A DNA stretch of 37,031 bases, from contig JAZQQK010000012.1 in NCBI GenBank assembly GCA_045629065.1, forward strand, positions 1-37,031, given 5' to 3'. Source of the stretch: JAKSSM01 sp045629065 (GTDB lineage Bacteria; Bacillota; Clostridia; Peptostreptococcales; Anaerovoracaceae). The notes under the pieces were generated by a model. It worked only from the letters and a program-made list of their open reading frames with translations, had not been told where the DNA came from and made no database searches. A program made the translations under genes and the position numbers. Shown in pieces: positions 6,986 through 15,527 of this stretch (positions are counted from its first letter, which is position 1; each line of letters opens with the position of its first letter).

Positions 6986-6994
6986 TGATATAAT
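6986..6994 (+). promoter_or_regulatory. Extended -10 promoter of the carboxypeptidase gene
   Basis: TG-A-TATAAT forms an extended -10 element 33 bases before the start codon. The -35 region is poor, which extended -10 promoters tolerate. Confidence 0.6.
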
Positions 6995-7027
6995 TACAAA
7001 AGGATATTGAGAGGTGGATGTGCCACA

Positions 7028-8449
7028 ATGTCGTGGCAATCACGAAAAAAGGGTAAGGGTAATATGAAAAGCAAACGAAATAAAAAATCAAATAATAAAT
7101 CTTCTGGTGCAAGCACTAAGCCAGCACCAAAGAAGCGCACGCTTACACAAGTAGTAGCAATCGTACTCGTTGTACTACTGATTTTAGCTACCGTTGTAAC
7201 TTTCGGCATGGGAGCATTCGCAGCGACTAAAATTGATTTGGTCGGAACGAGTGCAATCATCTATTGCAAGACGACGGACGAGGTTATCTATGAGGCTAAT
7301 GCTGACGAACCATATAATATGGCGAGCATCGCAAAGCTTCTCACTTGTTATCTCGCTCTTGAAAAATTGGACCCACAAGCTGAAGTTCAGTGTAACAAGG
7401 ATGTTAGACCTTGCATCGATGTCGTTCGCGGCGCAATCATAGCATCTAATAACGACTTCGCAAAATATCTTGCTCTGGAGGCAGGAGGAGATATGCCTAC
7501 TTTCCTCCAAATGATGAATGAGCAGGCAAAGGCATGGGGCGTTAGCGACAAAACAGAGTTTAACAATACAAGCGGCATAGATGGATTATGCGTAGGCACA
7601 GCAAGGGATATCGCTATCATCACTTCACACTGCATGGAGAATGAACTCCTTCGTGAAATCTCCGGTACAGCGAGATATACTTTGCCAGGCACAAAGAATG
7701 TAAAGGCGCAGGATCTTGAGACTTTGAACTACTTTTTAGAGGGTGGTAGTTTTGTGACTACTACTAAGATTAAGACGAATGTTGATAAGTTCGACGGCGT
7801 ATTTTGTGGCAAGACTGGAACGACTGAGGACAGCCACACGACTATGGTCTGCGGCATCGACTGCGATGGCCTAGAGTGCTACTGTGTGCTCCTCAATTCG
7901 ACTTACGATTATAGATATAGCGATATGAAAAAGCTCTTGACTTATGCGGTTGAGAACACTTCAAAGTACGTAGCTTTCAGCGCTGGTGACGAGTTCGGCA
8001 CGGGCAAGATTTGGTATGGTAAAGATAATGTAATCGCAGGCGTTGCAGCCGAGGATGGAATCATCAATTTGCCTGAAGGCGCATCGGGCTCACTTGTTGT
8101 TTCTACGGCAACTTTCGATGAAAGAATTGAGGCACCTGTCACAGCTGGTACTAAGATTGGAACTATCGAAATCACTATGGCGGGCGACCCTATTAGAGTT
8201 ATAGATTTAGTAGCAAAAGAGGATATGACAAAGGGCTGGTTCCTCTCAAGATTTAGAGTTACTAACGCACAGACGATATTAATTTTCCTCTTGATTTTCT
8301 TGGTATTCGCACTCTTCATGTTTGTGGTTATCATGAGAGCAATTAACCGTAGAAAGTACGCTGAACTGAGACGCCAGAGGCTCTTAGAAGAAGCGAGACG
8401 ACGCATGCGTCAGGAAAGGGACTACGAAGCCAGAAAGTTCCCTAGATAA
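7028..8449 (+). CDS. D-alanyl-D-alanine carboxypeptidase, membrane-anchored S11 peptidase (473 aa)
   Basis: A low-molecular-weight penicillin-binding protein that trims the terminal D-Ala of peptidoglycan peptides. All three active-site motifs are present: S100-I-A-K103, S140-N-N142 and K262-T-G264. A basic N-terminus is followed by a membrane segment at about 41-66 that is probably a signal anchor or uncleaved signal. A second hydrophobic segment near the C-terminus precedes a strongly basic Arg-rich tail; many family members instead end in an amphipathic helix. ATG 7028 has GAGGTGG ten bases upstream; ATG 7064 after AAGGGTAAGGG is an alternative. uvrC begins three bases after the stop. Confidence 0.9.
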   Translation: MSWQSRKKGKGNMKSKRNKKSNNKSSGASTKPAPKKRTLTQVVAIVLVVLLILATVVTFGMGAFAATKIDLVGTSAIIYCKTTDEVIYEANADEPYNMASIAKLLTCYLALEKLDPQAEVQCNKDVRPCIDVVRGAIIASNNDFAKYLALEAGGDMPTFLQMMNEQAKAWGVSDKTEFNNTSGIDGLCVGTARDIAIITSHCMENELLREISGTARYTLPGTKNVKAQDLETLNYFLEGGSFVTTTKIKTNVDKFDGVFCGKTGTTEDSHTTMVCGIDCDGLECYCVLLNSTYDYRYSDMKKLLTYAVENTSKYVAFSAGDEFGTGKIWYGKDNVIAGVAAEDGIINLPEGASGSLVVSTATFDERIEAPVTAGTKIGTIEITMAGDPIRVIDLVAKEDMTKGWFLSRFRVTNAQTILIFLLIFLVFALFMFVVIMRAINRRKYAELRRQRLLEEARRRMRQERDYEARKFPR

Positions 8450-8452
8450 AAG

Positions 8453-10282
8453 ATGTTTGATATTAAAGAGAATCTAAAAAAACTCCCGGAAACACCGGGA
8501 GTTTATATGCATAAGGACAACTTAGGCCAGGTTATCTATGTAGGAAAAGCGATTAACTTGAAGCGTAGAGTTTCGAGCTATTTTGTGAATTCTTCCAACC
8601 ACTCTGCCAAGGTAAAAGCGATGGTGACACATATCGCTGAGTTCGAGTACATCAACTGCAACACCGAGATGGAGGCGTTGATTTTGGAGTGCAATTTGAT
8701 CAAAAAATATGCTCCAAAATACAATGTTTTGTTAAGGGATGACAAGACTTATCCGTACATCAAGGTAACGATGGGAGAGAACTATCCGAGGGTTGTCAAA
8801 ACTCGTGTAATCGCAAAGGATGGCGCAAAATATTTTGGACCGTATAGCGATGCTTCAGCGGTCAATCAGACCATCGAGCTTTTGAATAAAATCTACAAGC
8901 TTAAGCGTTGCTCGGCAAAGAGTTTTCCTAGAGATTACAAGCCTTGTCTGAACTATCACATAGAGGAGTGTAGAGGTATCTGTACAGGACTTGTGGATAG
9001 TGAAGAATATATGCAAGCGGTGAATTCCGTGCTCGAATTTTTGGGTGGAAAACACAAGCAAGTTAAAGATTATGTGACTGAAAAGATGAATGCAGCATCC
9101 GAAAAAATGGACTTTGAAGAGGCCGCAATCTATAGAGATTACAAGATGGCTATTGACTCACTTTCTGAGATGCAGAGAGTCACGATGGTAAACGGCAAGG
9201 ATCTCGATATGGTACTTCCTGTAGGAAAGGGCGAGAACACTTCAATCGTGCTCTTTACGGTAAGAGACGGTAAACTTTCCGGTCGTGAAACTTTCCCTCT
9301 TTCGACTATGGGAGATGAGGACTACGATACAATCGTGAGCGAATTCATCAAGCAGTACTATGTACAGCTTGCGATAGCGCCACACGATATTTTGGTGCCA
9401 AAGCCATTAAAGGAAACAGAGCTCATTGAAGAGTATCTCTCAAAGGATTATCGCGTTCACATTCATACGCCTGAACGCGGCGACAAACGTGCGCTTTTAG
9501 ACTTAGCTAAGCGCGATGTGGAAGAGATGTCAAAGACCCTAGAGAGCAAGCTTAAAAACGCTGAGGAAAAGGAAAACGAACTTCGTGGCGTCCTCGAAAA
9601 ACTCACCGGTGCTAAGAAGGATTATTACCGCGTAGAATCATACGATATTTCGAACACTAACGGTGTTGATACCGTAGGCGCGATGGTGGTTTTCCAAAAC
9701 TTCAAACCGGTTAAAAAAGACTATAGAAGATTTAAGATTAGAACTGTGGAAGGACCTAATGATTATGGCGCTCTCCAGGAGATGCTATATAGGAGATTCA
9801 AGCGCGCGGTGGAGGGCGATAAGGGTTTTGCTACTCTGCCAGATTTGATTCTGATGGATGGCGGCCAAGGTCAGGTAACTTCAGCCCTAAAGGTAATAAG
9901 CGCCATGAAACTAAACGTGCCAGTTCTAGGCATGGCAAAGGATGATAGCCACAGGACTAGAGCTTTAGTGAACGCTTTTGGTGATGAATTCGACCTCAAG
10001 GATTACCCATTCCTTTTCAAATATTGTGGCAGTATTCAAGAGGAAGTTCATAGGTTTGCAATCGAGTATCATAGAAACTTGCACAACAAGAATTCTATCG
10101 GTTCAATCCTGGACGAAATCCCGGGAATCGGTCCAAAGAAGCGCACTGAACTTCTCACACATTTCAAGTCTGTGGAAGAGATTAAGAAGCAGACTGTTGA
10201 GAGTCTCAAAACCGTACCCGGAATCACAGATAAAAACGCTTTGGATATACTTGCATATCTCAATAAGACCTTGACAGATTAG
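8453..10282 (+). CDS. uvrC: Excinuclease ABC subunit C (609 aa)
   Basis: UvrC makes both incisions around bulky DNA lesions after UvrA/UvrB recognition. The N-terminal GIY-YIG nuclease is seen as PGVYMHK...VIYVGKAINLKRR, the UvrB-interacting UVR region lies near residues 200-240 (KMDFEEAAIYRD), the RNase H-like nuclease in the second half contains LILMDGGQGQ, and the C-terminus holds the helix-hairpin-helix (SILDEIPGIGPKKR). Length is typical. It starts three bases after the carboxypeptidase stop and is probably co-transcribed. A perfect 10-bp hairpin lies within its first 52 coding bases, an unusual place for such a strong structure. Confidence 0.97.
   Translation: MFDIKENLKKLPETPGVYMHKDNLGQVIYVGKAINLKRRVSSYFVNSSNHSAKVKAMVTHIAEFEYINCNTEMEALILECNLIKKYAPKYNVLLRDDKTYPYIKVTMGENYPRVVKTRVIAKDGAKYFGPYSDASAVNQTIELLNKIYKLKRCSAKSFPRDYKPCLNYHIEECRGICTGLVDSEEYMQAVNSVLEFLGGKHKQVKDYVTEKMNAASEKMDFEEAAIYRDYKMAIDSLSEMQRVTMVNGKDLDMVLPVGKGENTSIVLFTVRDGKLSGRETFPLSTMGDEDYDTIVSEFIKQYYVQLAIAPHDILVPKPLKETELIEEYLSKDYRVHIHTPERGDKRALLDLAKRDVEEMSKTLESKLKNAEEKENELRGVLEKLTGAKKDYYRVESYDISNTNGVDTVGAMVVFQNFKPVKKDYRRFKIRTVEGPNDYGALQEMLYRRFKRAVEGDKGFATLPDLILMDGGQGQVTSALKVISAMKLNVPVLGMAKDDSHRTRALVNAFGDEFDLKDYPFLFKYCGSIQEEVHRFAIEYHRNLHNKNSIGSILDEIPGIGPKKRTELLTHFKSVEEIKKQTVESLKTVPGITDKNALDILAYLNKTLTD
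8480..8504 (+). repeat. Perfect inverted repeat in the uvrC N-terminal coding region
   Basis: AAACTCCCGG (8480-8489), a 5-base loop and CCGGGAGTTT (8495-8504) form a 10-bp stem that encodes the conserved LPETPGVY segment. It begins 27 bases after the start codon and lies just downstream of an A-run. It is terminator-like in stem strength but lacks a long T-tract after it. Confidence 0.8.
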
Positions 10283-10299
10283 GGGTTTTTCGGTATACT
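10271..10299 (+). promoter_or_regulatory. Promoter of the DUF1292 gene, overlapping the uvrC end
   Basis: TTGACA (10271-10276), a 17-base spacer and TATACT (10294-10299). The -35 box is formed by the last codons of uvrC, so the next gene can be expressed separately. Confidence 0.85.
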
Positions 10300-10366
10300 T
10301 AACGAAGTTTTTAAGACTTAATAATTTGTTAAAAAGCAAAAGCTTGATATATTTATGGAGGAAAAA

Positions 10367-10648
10367 ATGACAGAACAACAAAAGGCTCAATTAGACGATG
10401 AAGATTATATCACTCTCGAATTCGAAGAAAACGGAAAGATCGAAGAAGTTGAATGCTTAATCATGGGCGTTTTCGAAGCTAATGGTAAGGAATACATCGC
10501 TTTAGAACCACAGGATGATACTGATGATGTTTATATCTACGGATATAAGGAAGTTGGCGATGATGAATTCGAATTGGTAGACATCGAAGATGATGCTGAA
10601 TATGAAGCAGCAGTTGCAGAATTCGATGCTATTATGGCAGAAGAATAA
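10367..10648 (+). CDS. DUF1292 family acidic protein (93 aa)
   Basis: A small, highly acidic protein with the DUF1292 pattern: an ITLEF strand, an EVECLIMGVFE segment and KEYIALEP, followed by a Glu/Asp-rich C-terminus. The family is widespread in Firmicutes and its role is unknown. ATG 10367 follows GGAGG by five bases; the ATG 12 bases earlier overlaps that ribosome binding site and is rejected. It has its own near-consensus promoter and a terminator after it, so it is a monocistronic, probably well-expressed gene. The protein is cytosolic with no membrane segment. Confidence 0.85.
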   Translation: MTEQQKAQLDDEDYITLEFEENGKIEEVECLIMGVFEANGKEYIALEPQDDTDDVYIYGYKEVGDDEFELVDIEDDAEYEAAVAEFDAIMAEE

Positions 10649-10663
10649 TTAATAATAAAATTG

Positions 10664-10692
10664 GCCGTGTATTTTTGCACGGCTTATTTTTT
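10664..10692 (+). terminator. Terminator after the DUF1292 gene
   Basis: GCCGTG (10664-10669) pairs with CACGGC (10678-10683), followed by TTATTTTTTG. The next gene begins only 12 bases later, so it depends on read-through or on a promoter I cannot identify. Confidence 0.75.
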
Positions 10693-10703
10693 GAGGTAAG
10701 GAA

Positions 10704-11387
10704 ATGATGTACATAGCTGTACTCTCCGTTCTTTTCATCTTCCTAGGAATCTCAACGATTAGGACGATGTATACGAAGAATAACAAGGAGTATACAACTT
10801 CAAAAGTAATCACTTGCTCTTTATACTTGATCATCGGTGTGGCAACTTATTTGACTGTAAGAAATCCACTATACTTTAAGTTTATACCGATGTTCATCGG
10901 CTTTTTCCTTGGGGATATTTTTCTCGCACTCTGTCACACGGATGACGGACTCATCAAGAGCAAGCAGTTTTTACTTGGACTCGGCTGCTTTGGACTAGGA
11001 CATATTTTCTTTATAATTCAGCTGGGAAACATGCTCGACTGGAATGTGAAGTTCTATTGGTTCATAGGTGGCGTAGTTTATGCCGTTCTTATCCTTATCA
11101 ACAGGAACAATCCTAACTATAAGTTCGGAAAGAAAGCGGTTGCCTGTGCGGCCTATGGCTTTATCATTGGCTCTATCGCAAATCTCGGTATCATCGTAGG
11201 GATTGCTCATTGGGGCGAACTTGCATATATGCTTATCGCGTTTTCAACGATTTGTTTCATCGTCTCAGACACGATTATTGCGCACAAATATTTTGCGATT
11301 AAAAAGAGAAAGTGGTATGGTGCAGCTGAGCTTGGACTTTATTACACAGCTATGCTTATTGTATCCACATTCATTGCATTCTTATAG
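10704..11387 (+). CDS. YhhN/TMEM86-like integral membrane protein (227 aa)
   Basis: About eight hydrophobic segments fill the whole length, with two conserved acidic spots inside membrane segments, GDIFLAL near residue 73 and SDTIIAHK near 193. These fit the YhhN family, whose animal members hydrolyse the vinyl-ether bond of lysoplasmalogens. Anaerobic clostridia commonly make plasmalogens, so a lipid role is plausible, but the enzyme activity of bacterial members should not be assumed. The ribosome binding site is GAGGTAAGGA before ATG 10704, with a second ATG directly after. The CYTH gene starts eight bases after the stop and is likely co-transcribed. Confidence 0.75.
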   Translation: MMYIAVLSVLFIFLGISTIRTMYTKNNKEYTTSKVITCSLYLIIGVATYLTVRNPLYFKFIPMFIGFFLGDIFLALCHTDDGLIKSKQFLLGLGCFGLGHIFFIIQLGNMLDWNVKFYWFIGGVVYAVLILINRNNPNYKFGKKAVACAAYGFIIGSIANLGIIVGIAHWGELAYMLIAFSTICFIVSDTIIAHKYFAIKKRKWYGAAELGLYYTAMLIVSTFIAFL

Positions 11388-11395
11388 GTATTCGT

Positions 11396-12013
11396 ATGGA
11401 AATTGAATTGAAATATCAAGTGAACGAAGAGTTCACCAGAGATAGACTGTTAGAGGACAGTTATATCACTGAAAAAGCTTCTGGTGAGGAAGAAGTCCTC
11501 GATATGCGTGCGGCATATTTTGATACGGAAGACAAGGCACTAAAGGCCGCAAAGATTACCTTTAGAGTTAGAAAAGAAAACGAAAAGACGATTGCTACAA
11601 TCAAGTGGGATGGTAACTCAAAGAATGGACTTCACATTCGAAATGAATTGAATTTGAATGTGCCAGAAGAGTTTTATGAAAAACCAGATCCAACGGTATT
11701 TACTGGTAGCGAGATAATGCCAAAGCTTGAGAAGGCTTGGGCAGGTAAGGAACTTCTCCCGGTAATGCATATGGAGTATGTGCGTCACCAAATTCTAGTG
11801 GACACAGGAAAGTGCATTTGCGAGGTTTCTGTGGACAATGGATTGATCAGGACCGCAAAGGGCGATGCCGAAATCTCTGAGATGGAGATAGAACTCTATT
11901 CCGGAGATCAAGAAGACATGCTTACCTTCGGCGAGCGCTTGAAAAACAAGTACAATTTGGAGCCATCTGATGTTAGTAAATACAAAAGAGGCCTAAAAAT
12001 TTTAGAAAAATAG
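11396..12013 (+). CDS. CYTH domain protein, triphosphatase-like (205 aa)
   Basis: The N-terminal ExExK signature (EIELK, residues 2-6) marks the CYTH superfamily, which forms a beta-barrel tunnel hydrolysing triphosphate substrates in a metal-dependent way. Further acidic and basic strands are visible, such as YFDTED, TFRVRKEN, TIKWDG and EMEIELYSG. Bacterial relatives act on inorganic triphosphate or thiamine triphosphate, or accompany polyphosphate-related CHAD domains; no CHAD domain is present here. Length and motifs look intact. It ends a two-gene unit with the YhhN-like gene and is followed by a strong terminator. Confidence 0.85.
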   Translation: MEIELKYQVNEEFTRDRLLEDSYITEKASGEEEVLDMRAAYFDTEDKALKAAKITFRVRKENEKTIATIKWDGNSKNGLHIRNELNLNVPEEFYEKPDPTVFTGSEIMPKLEKAWAGKELLPVMHMEYVRHQILVDTGKCICEVSVDNGLIRTAKGDAEISEMEIELYSGDQEDMLTFGERLKNKYNLEPSDVSKYKRGLKILEK

Positions 12014-12021
12014 CCAATTTT

Positions 12022-12060
12022 AAAACACTTTTGAAAATTTCAAAGGTGTTTTTCTTTTTT
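12022..12060 (+). terminator. Terminator before tig
   Basis: AAAACACTTTTGA pairs with TCAAAGGTGTTTT (one G-U pair), followed by a long T-rich tail. It separates the CYTH gene from the proteostasis block. Confidence 0.85.
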
Positions 12061-12105
12061 TCAGCAAAAAAGTCCAAAAATTAGGGTCAAAAAGGCCGTT
12101 TTGGG

Positions 12106-12134
12106 TTTACTATTTGCCTCTAAAGTAGTATAAT
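12106..12134 (+). promoter_or_regulatory. Promoter of tig
   Basis: TTTACT (12106-12111), 17 bases and a perfect TATAAT (12129-12134), giving a leader of about 40 nt to the start codon. No CtsR or HrcA/CIRCE operator is evident here. Confidence 0.65.
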
Positions 12135-12178
12135 ATCTACTATTCTGTTTATATAATATCGTTAGGAGGATATTTTTC

Positions 12179-13639
12179 ATGAAAGTTAAATTTATTTCAA
12201 GAGAAAAGAATGATGCAAAGTTCTCACTCGAATTCACAGCAGAGGAATTCGAAAACGCACAAATCAAGGCTTATCAAAAGACAAAGGATAAGTTCGAAAT
12301 CGATGGATTCAGAAAGGGCAAAGCTCCTCGTTCAATCATCGAGAGAAAGTATGGCGAAGGCATTTTCTTCGAAGATGCTATCGATGAACTTTTCGCAGAA
12401 AACTATGCTAAGGCTGTTGACGAGTTAGGCTTAGAGGTTGTAGACACACCAAGAGCAGAATTCGGTAAGATTGCTAAGGGACAAGACCTTACAGTTACAT
12501 TAACAGTTGCAGTTGCTCCAGAAGTAGAAGTTAAGGACTACAAGGGAGTAGAAGTACAAAAGATCGATGCTAAGGTTTCCGCTGAACAAGTTAACAAGGA
12601 AATCGAAGGCTTACAAAAGAGAAACGCTAGAAGAGTCGTAGTAGAAAGAGCTGCAAAGAACGGCGACACAGTTGTACTCGACTACTCTGGTTCTGTAGAT
12701 GGCAAGAAGTTTGATGGCGGCACAGCTGAAAAGCAAAAGCTCACATTAGGCTCTGGCATGTTCATTCCTGGATTTGAAGATCAATTAGTTGGCGTTAAGG
12801 CTGGCGAATCCAAGGAAGTAAAGGTTACATTCCCAGAAGAATACCACGCTGAAGAATTAGCTGGTAAGGCTGCTGTATTCGAATGCTTAGTTCACGAAGT
12901 TGAAGAAGAACAACTCCCTGAATTAGATGATGAATTCGCAAAGGATGTTTCCGAATTCGACACATTAGACGAATTAAAGAAAGACACAAAGAAGAAACTC
13001 ACAGATAATGCAAAGATGGCTGCAGAAAACCAAATGAAGGATGCTGCAGTAGATGCTGTTTATGAAAAGAACGCTGAATTCGAAGTTCCAAGCGCAATGG
13101 TAGATGACGAACTCGATAGAATGGCTCAAGAAATGGATCAGCAGTTACGTTATCAAGGTATGACTCTTGAACAGTACTTAGGATTCATGCAGATGGATAT
13201 GAATGCATTCAAGGTTCAGATGAGACCTGATGCAGAAAAGTCCGTAAAGACAAGAGCAATCTTAGCTGGAATCGCAAAGGCTGAAAAGATGGTAATCACA
13301 GATGCTGACATCGACGCTGAAATCGAACAGATGGCAAAGGCTTACCAGATGGAAGCTAAGCAAATCAGAGAAATGCTCGGCGACTTAAGCTACTTAAAGA
13401 AGGATATGCTTGTAAGAAAGGCTGTAGACTTTGTTTATGACAACGCTAAGTTCGTAGAAGCTAAGGCTGAAAAGAAGGAAGCTGCTAAGAAGCCAGCTGC
13501 TAAGAAGGAAGCCGCTCCAAAGAAGGAAGCTGCTCCAAAGAAGACTTGCGCAAAGAAGCCAGCTGAAAAGAAAGAGGCTGCTCCAAAGAAGGAAACAGCT
13601 GCTAAGAAGCCAGCTGCAAAGAAAGCAACTACAAAATAG
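12179..13639 (+). CDS. tig: Trigger factor with a Lys/Ala/Pro-rich C-terminal tail (486 aa)
   Basis: Ribosome-associated chaperone and peptidyl-prolyl isomerase. The N-terminal ribosome-binding domain has the signature GFRKGKAPR (residues 42-50), the FKBP-like domain covers roughly 150-240 (DYSGSVDGKKFDGG, then IPGFEDQLVG), and the C-terminal chaperone domain runs to about 425. The normal protein would end near there. Here about 60 extra residues follow, made of KK, AA, KKPAAKK and APKKEA repeats like a histone H1 tail. The ribosome binding site is AGGAGGA. It is first in the tig-clpP-clpX-lon order, linking folding of new chains with ATP-dependent proteolysis. Confidence 0.95.
   Translation: MKVKFISREKNDAKFSLEFTAEEFENAQIKAYQKTKDKFEIDGFRKGKAPRSIIERKYGEGIFFEDAIDELFAENYAKAVDELGLEVVDTPRAEFGKIAKGQDLTVTLTVAVAPEVEVKDYKGVEVQKIDAKVSAEQVNKEIEGLQKRNARRVVVERAAKNGDTVVLDYSGSVDGKKFDGGTAEKQKLTLGSGMFIPGFEDQLVGVKAGESKEVKVTFPEEYHAEELAGKAAVFECLVHEVEEEQLPELDDEFAKDVSEFDTLDELKKDTKKKLTDNAKMAAENQMKDAAVDAVYEKNAEFEVPSAMVDDELDRMAQEMDQQLRYQGMTLEQYLGFMQMDMNAFKVQMRPDAEKSVKTRAILAGIAKAEKMVITDADIDAEIEQMAKAYQMEAKQIREMLGDLSYLKKDMLVRKAVDFVYDNAKFVEAKAEKKEAAKKPAAKKEAAPKKEAAPKKTCAKKPAEKKEAAPKKETAAKKPAAKKATTK
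13457..13636 (+). repeat. Lys/Ala/Pro-rich repeat segment of trigger factor
   Basis: Degenerate repeats of roughly 18-24 bases (units encoding AAKKPAAKKEA and APKKEA) make up the last 60 codons of tig. The repetition is visible at DNA level as GCTGCTAAGAAGCCAGCTGC-like and GCTCCAAAGAAGGAAGCT-like units, so the tail length may vary between strains. Confidence 0.85.
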
Positions 13640-13679
13640 ACTCTTGAAATAAACAGAAATAAAAAAGAAAGGGAACAAA

Positions 13680-14261
13680 ATGGCTTTAATACCTTATGTA
13701 ATTGAACAAACTTCTAGTGGTGAAAGATCATATGACATTTACTCTAGACTTCTTAAGGATAGAATCATTTTTATTGGAGAAGAGATTGATGACCATCTGG
13801 CTAGCCTTGTAGTAGCTCAGCTACTTCACTTAGAGGCTGAAGACCCAGATAAGGATATTTGCATCTACATTAATAGCCCCGGCGGTTCTGTTACCGCCGG
13901 CATGGCTATTTATGATACGATCAAGTACATCAAGCCATCCGTGTCCACAATCTGCGTTGGAATGGCAGCGTCAATGGGAGCATTCTTGCTTGCTAGTGGG
14001 GAAAAGGGCAAAAGATATGCACTTCCAAATGCTGAAATCATGATTCACCAACCTTTGGGCGGCGCATCTGGTCAAGCTTCCGACATCAAGATTCATGCAG
14101 ATTGGATTATTAAGACTAAGGACAAACTCAATCGAATCTTAGCCGAGAACACGGGTAAACCAATTTCTGAAATTGAAAAAGATACCGATAGGGACAACTT
14201 TATGAGCGCAGAAGAAGCTTGTGCTTACGGTTTAATCGATAAGGTGATTACGAGCAGGTAA
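13680..14261 (+). CDS. clpP: ATP-dependent Clp protease proteolytic subunit (193 aa)
   Basis: Serine protease subunit forming the tetradecameric chamber that degrades proteins fed by ClpX or ClpC. The catalytic triad is visible: S98 in GMAASMGA, H123 in IMIHQPLG and D172 in DTDRDNF. Length is typical, and the first residues resemble the short propeptide region of the family. An AAAGGGA ribosome binding site precedes ATG 13680. It lies 40 bases after tig and three bases before clpX, in the common clostridial arrangement. Confidence 0.97.
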   Translation: MALIPYVIEQTSSGERSYDIYSRLLKDRIIFIGEEIDDHLASLVVAQLLHLEAEDPDKDICIYINSPGGSVTAGMAIYDTIKYIKPSVSTICVGMAASMGAFLLASGEKGKRYALPNAEIMIHQPLGGASGQASDIKIHADWIIKTKDKLNRILAENTGKPISEIEKDTDRDNFMSAEEACAYGLIDKVITSR

Positions 14262-14264
14262 GAT

Positions 14265-15512
14265 ATGGAAAACGACAACAAAGAATTAAGATGTGCGTTT
14301 TGCGGTAGAACTCAAAGCCAAGTCAGACGCTTGGTAGCTGGACAGACTGCATTCATCTGCGATGAGTGTGTCCAAGCTTGCATGGATGCTTTGAAGTATG
14401 AAATCAAGACTCCAGAAGCAAAGAAGCAAGAGGTCTTCAAGTTACCTAAGCCAAAGGAAATCACAAAGGTTCTTTCTGACTACGTCATCGAGCAAGATGA
14501 TGCAAAGAAGGCTTTGGCAGTAGCCGTATATAACCACTACAAGAGAATTAACAATCTATTTGAAAAGGGTGACGACGTCGAGCTCCAGAAGTCCAATATC
14601 GTCATGATAGGACCTACTGGTTCTGGCAAGACTTTACTCGCACAAACTTTAGCAAAGATTTTAGATGTGCCTTTCGCAATTGCTGATGCAACTGCTCTCA
14701 CTGAGGCAGGCTATGTAGGCGAGGATGTAGAAAACATTCTACTCAAGCTTTTACAGGCTGCTGATTGGGACATTGCGAAGGCTCAAAAGGGCATAATCTA
14801 TGTAGACGAAATCGACAAGATTTCAAGAAAATCTGATAACCCATCCATTACAAGAGATGTTTCTGGCGAAGGCGTTCAGCAGGCGCTCTTAAAGATTTTG
14901 GAGGGTACGGTTGCTAACGTTCCACCACAAGGCGGAAGAAAGCATCCAAACCAGGAATTCATCCCATTCGACACTACGAATGTTTTATTCATCTGTGGTG
15001 GTGCATTCGACGGATTAGACAAGATTATTCGTAGAAGAATGAATGAGAAGGTCATTGGATTCACATCAGAAATCAAGGCATCAAAGGATGAAGAGGCTGA
15101 CGTTTTGAAGAAGGTTCAGCCTGAAGACCTTTTGAAATTCGGTTTGATTCCTGAATTCATCGGCAGACTTCCTGTTATTGTAACTTTAGAAGAATTGTCT
15201 GAAGAGGCTTTGGTAAAGATTATCACTGAGCCAAAGAATGCTTTAGCTAAGCAATACCAAAAGTTATTTAAGTTCGATAATGTAGAGCTAGTAATCGATG
15301 ATGAGGCTGTGCGTGCAGTTGCAAAGAAAGCTCTCGAGAGAAAGACTGGCGCTAGAGGACTTAGAAGCATTTTGGAAAGTGTGATGACGGACATCATGTA
15401 TGACATTCCATCTCGCGATGATGTAGTACAGTGCGTAATCACAAAAGAGACTATAGAAGATGGTGTGAGCCCACGCTTGGTATTAAAGGGTGAAAGGGCG
15501 AGCATCGCATAA
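14265..15512 (+). CDS. clpX: ATP-dependent Clp protease ATP-binding subunit ClpX (415 aa)
   Basis: AAA+ unfoldase that recognises tagged substrates and delivers them to ClpP. The N-terminal zinc-binding domain has C10, C13, C32 and C35; Walker A is GPTGSGKT (116-123) and Walker B IIYVDEIDK near 180. The IGF loop that docks on ClpP is seen in EKVIGFTSE, and the sensor-2 arginine region is in KTGARGLRSI. Length is typical. It starts three bases after clpP and ends before lon with a short gap. Confidence 0.97.
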   Translation: MENDNKELRCAFCGRTQSQVRRLVAGQTAFICDECVQACMDALKYEIKTPEAKKQEVFKLPKPKEITKVLSDYVIEQDDAKKALAVAVYNHYKRINNLFEKGDDVELQKSNIVMIGPTGSGKTLLAQTLAKILDVPFAIADATALTEAGYVGEDVENILLKLLQAADWDIAKAQKGIIYVDEIDKISRKSDNPSITRDVSGEGVQQALLKILEGTVANVPPQGGRKHPNQEFIPFDTTNVLFICGGAFDGLDKIIRRRMNEKVIGFTSEIKASKDEEADVLKKVQPEDLLKFGLIPEFIGRLPVIVTLEELSEEALVKIITEPKNALAKQYQKLFKFDNVELVIDDEAVRAVAKKALERKTGARGLRSILESVMTDIMYDIPSRDDVVQCVITKETIEDGVSPRLVLKGERASIA

Positions 15513-15527
15513 TTTTGGAGGCAAATT

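Noticed and set aside
13457..13636. A CRISPR or tandem intergenic repeat.
   Set aside because: The repeats are in frame within tig and encode a low-complexity tail; there are no unique spacers.
13394..13678. Minus-strand frame opposite the trigger factor tail, rich in Leu, Ser and Cys.
   Set aside because: It is the antisense shadow of Lys/Ala repeats; no start signals and unlikely composition.
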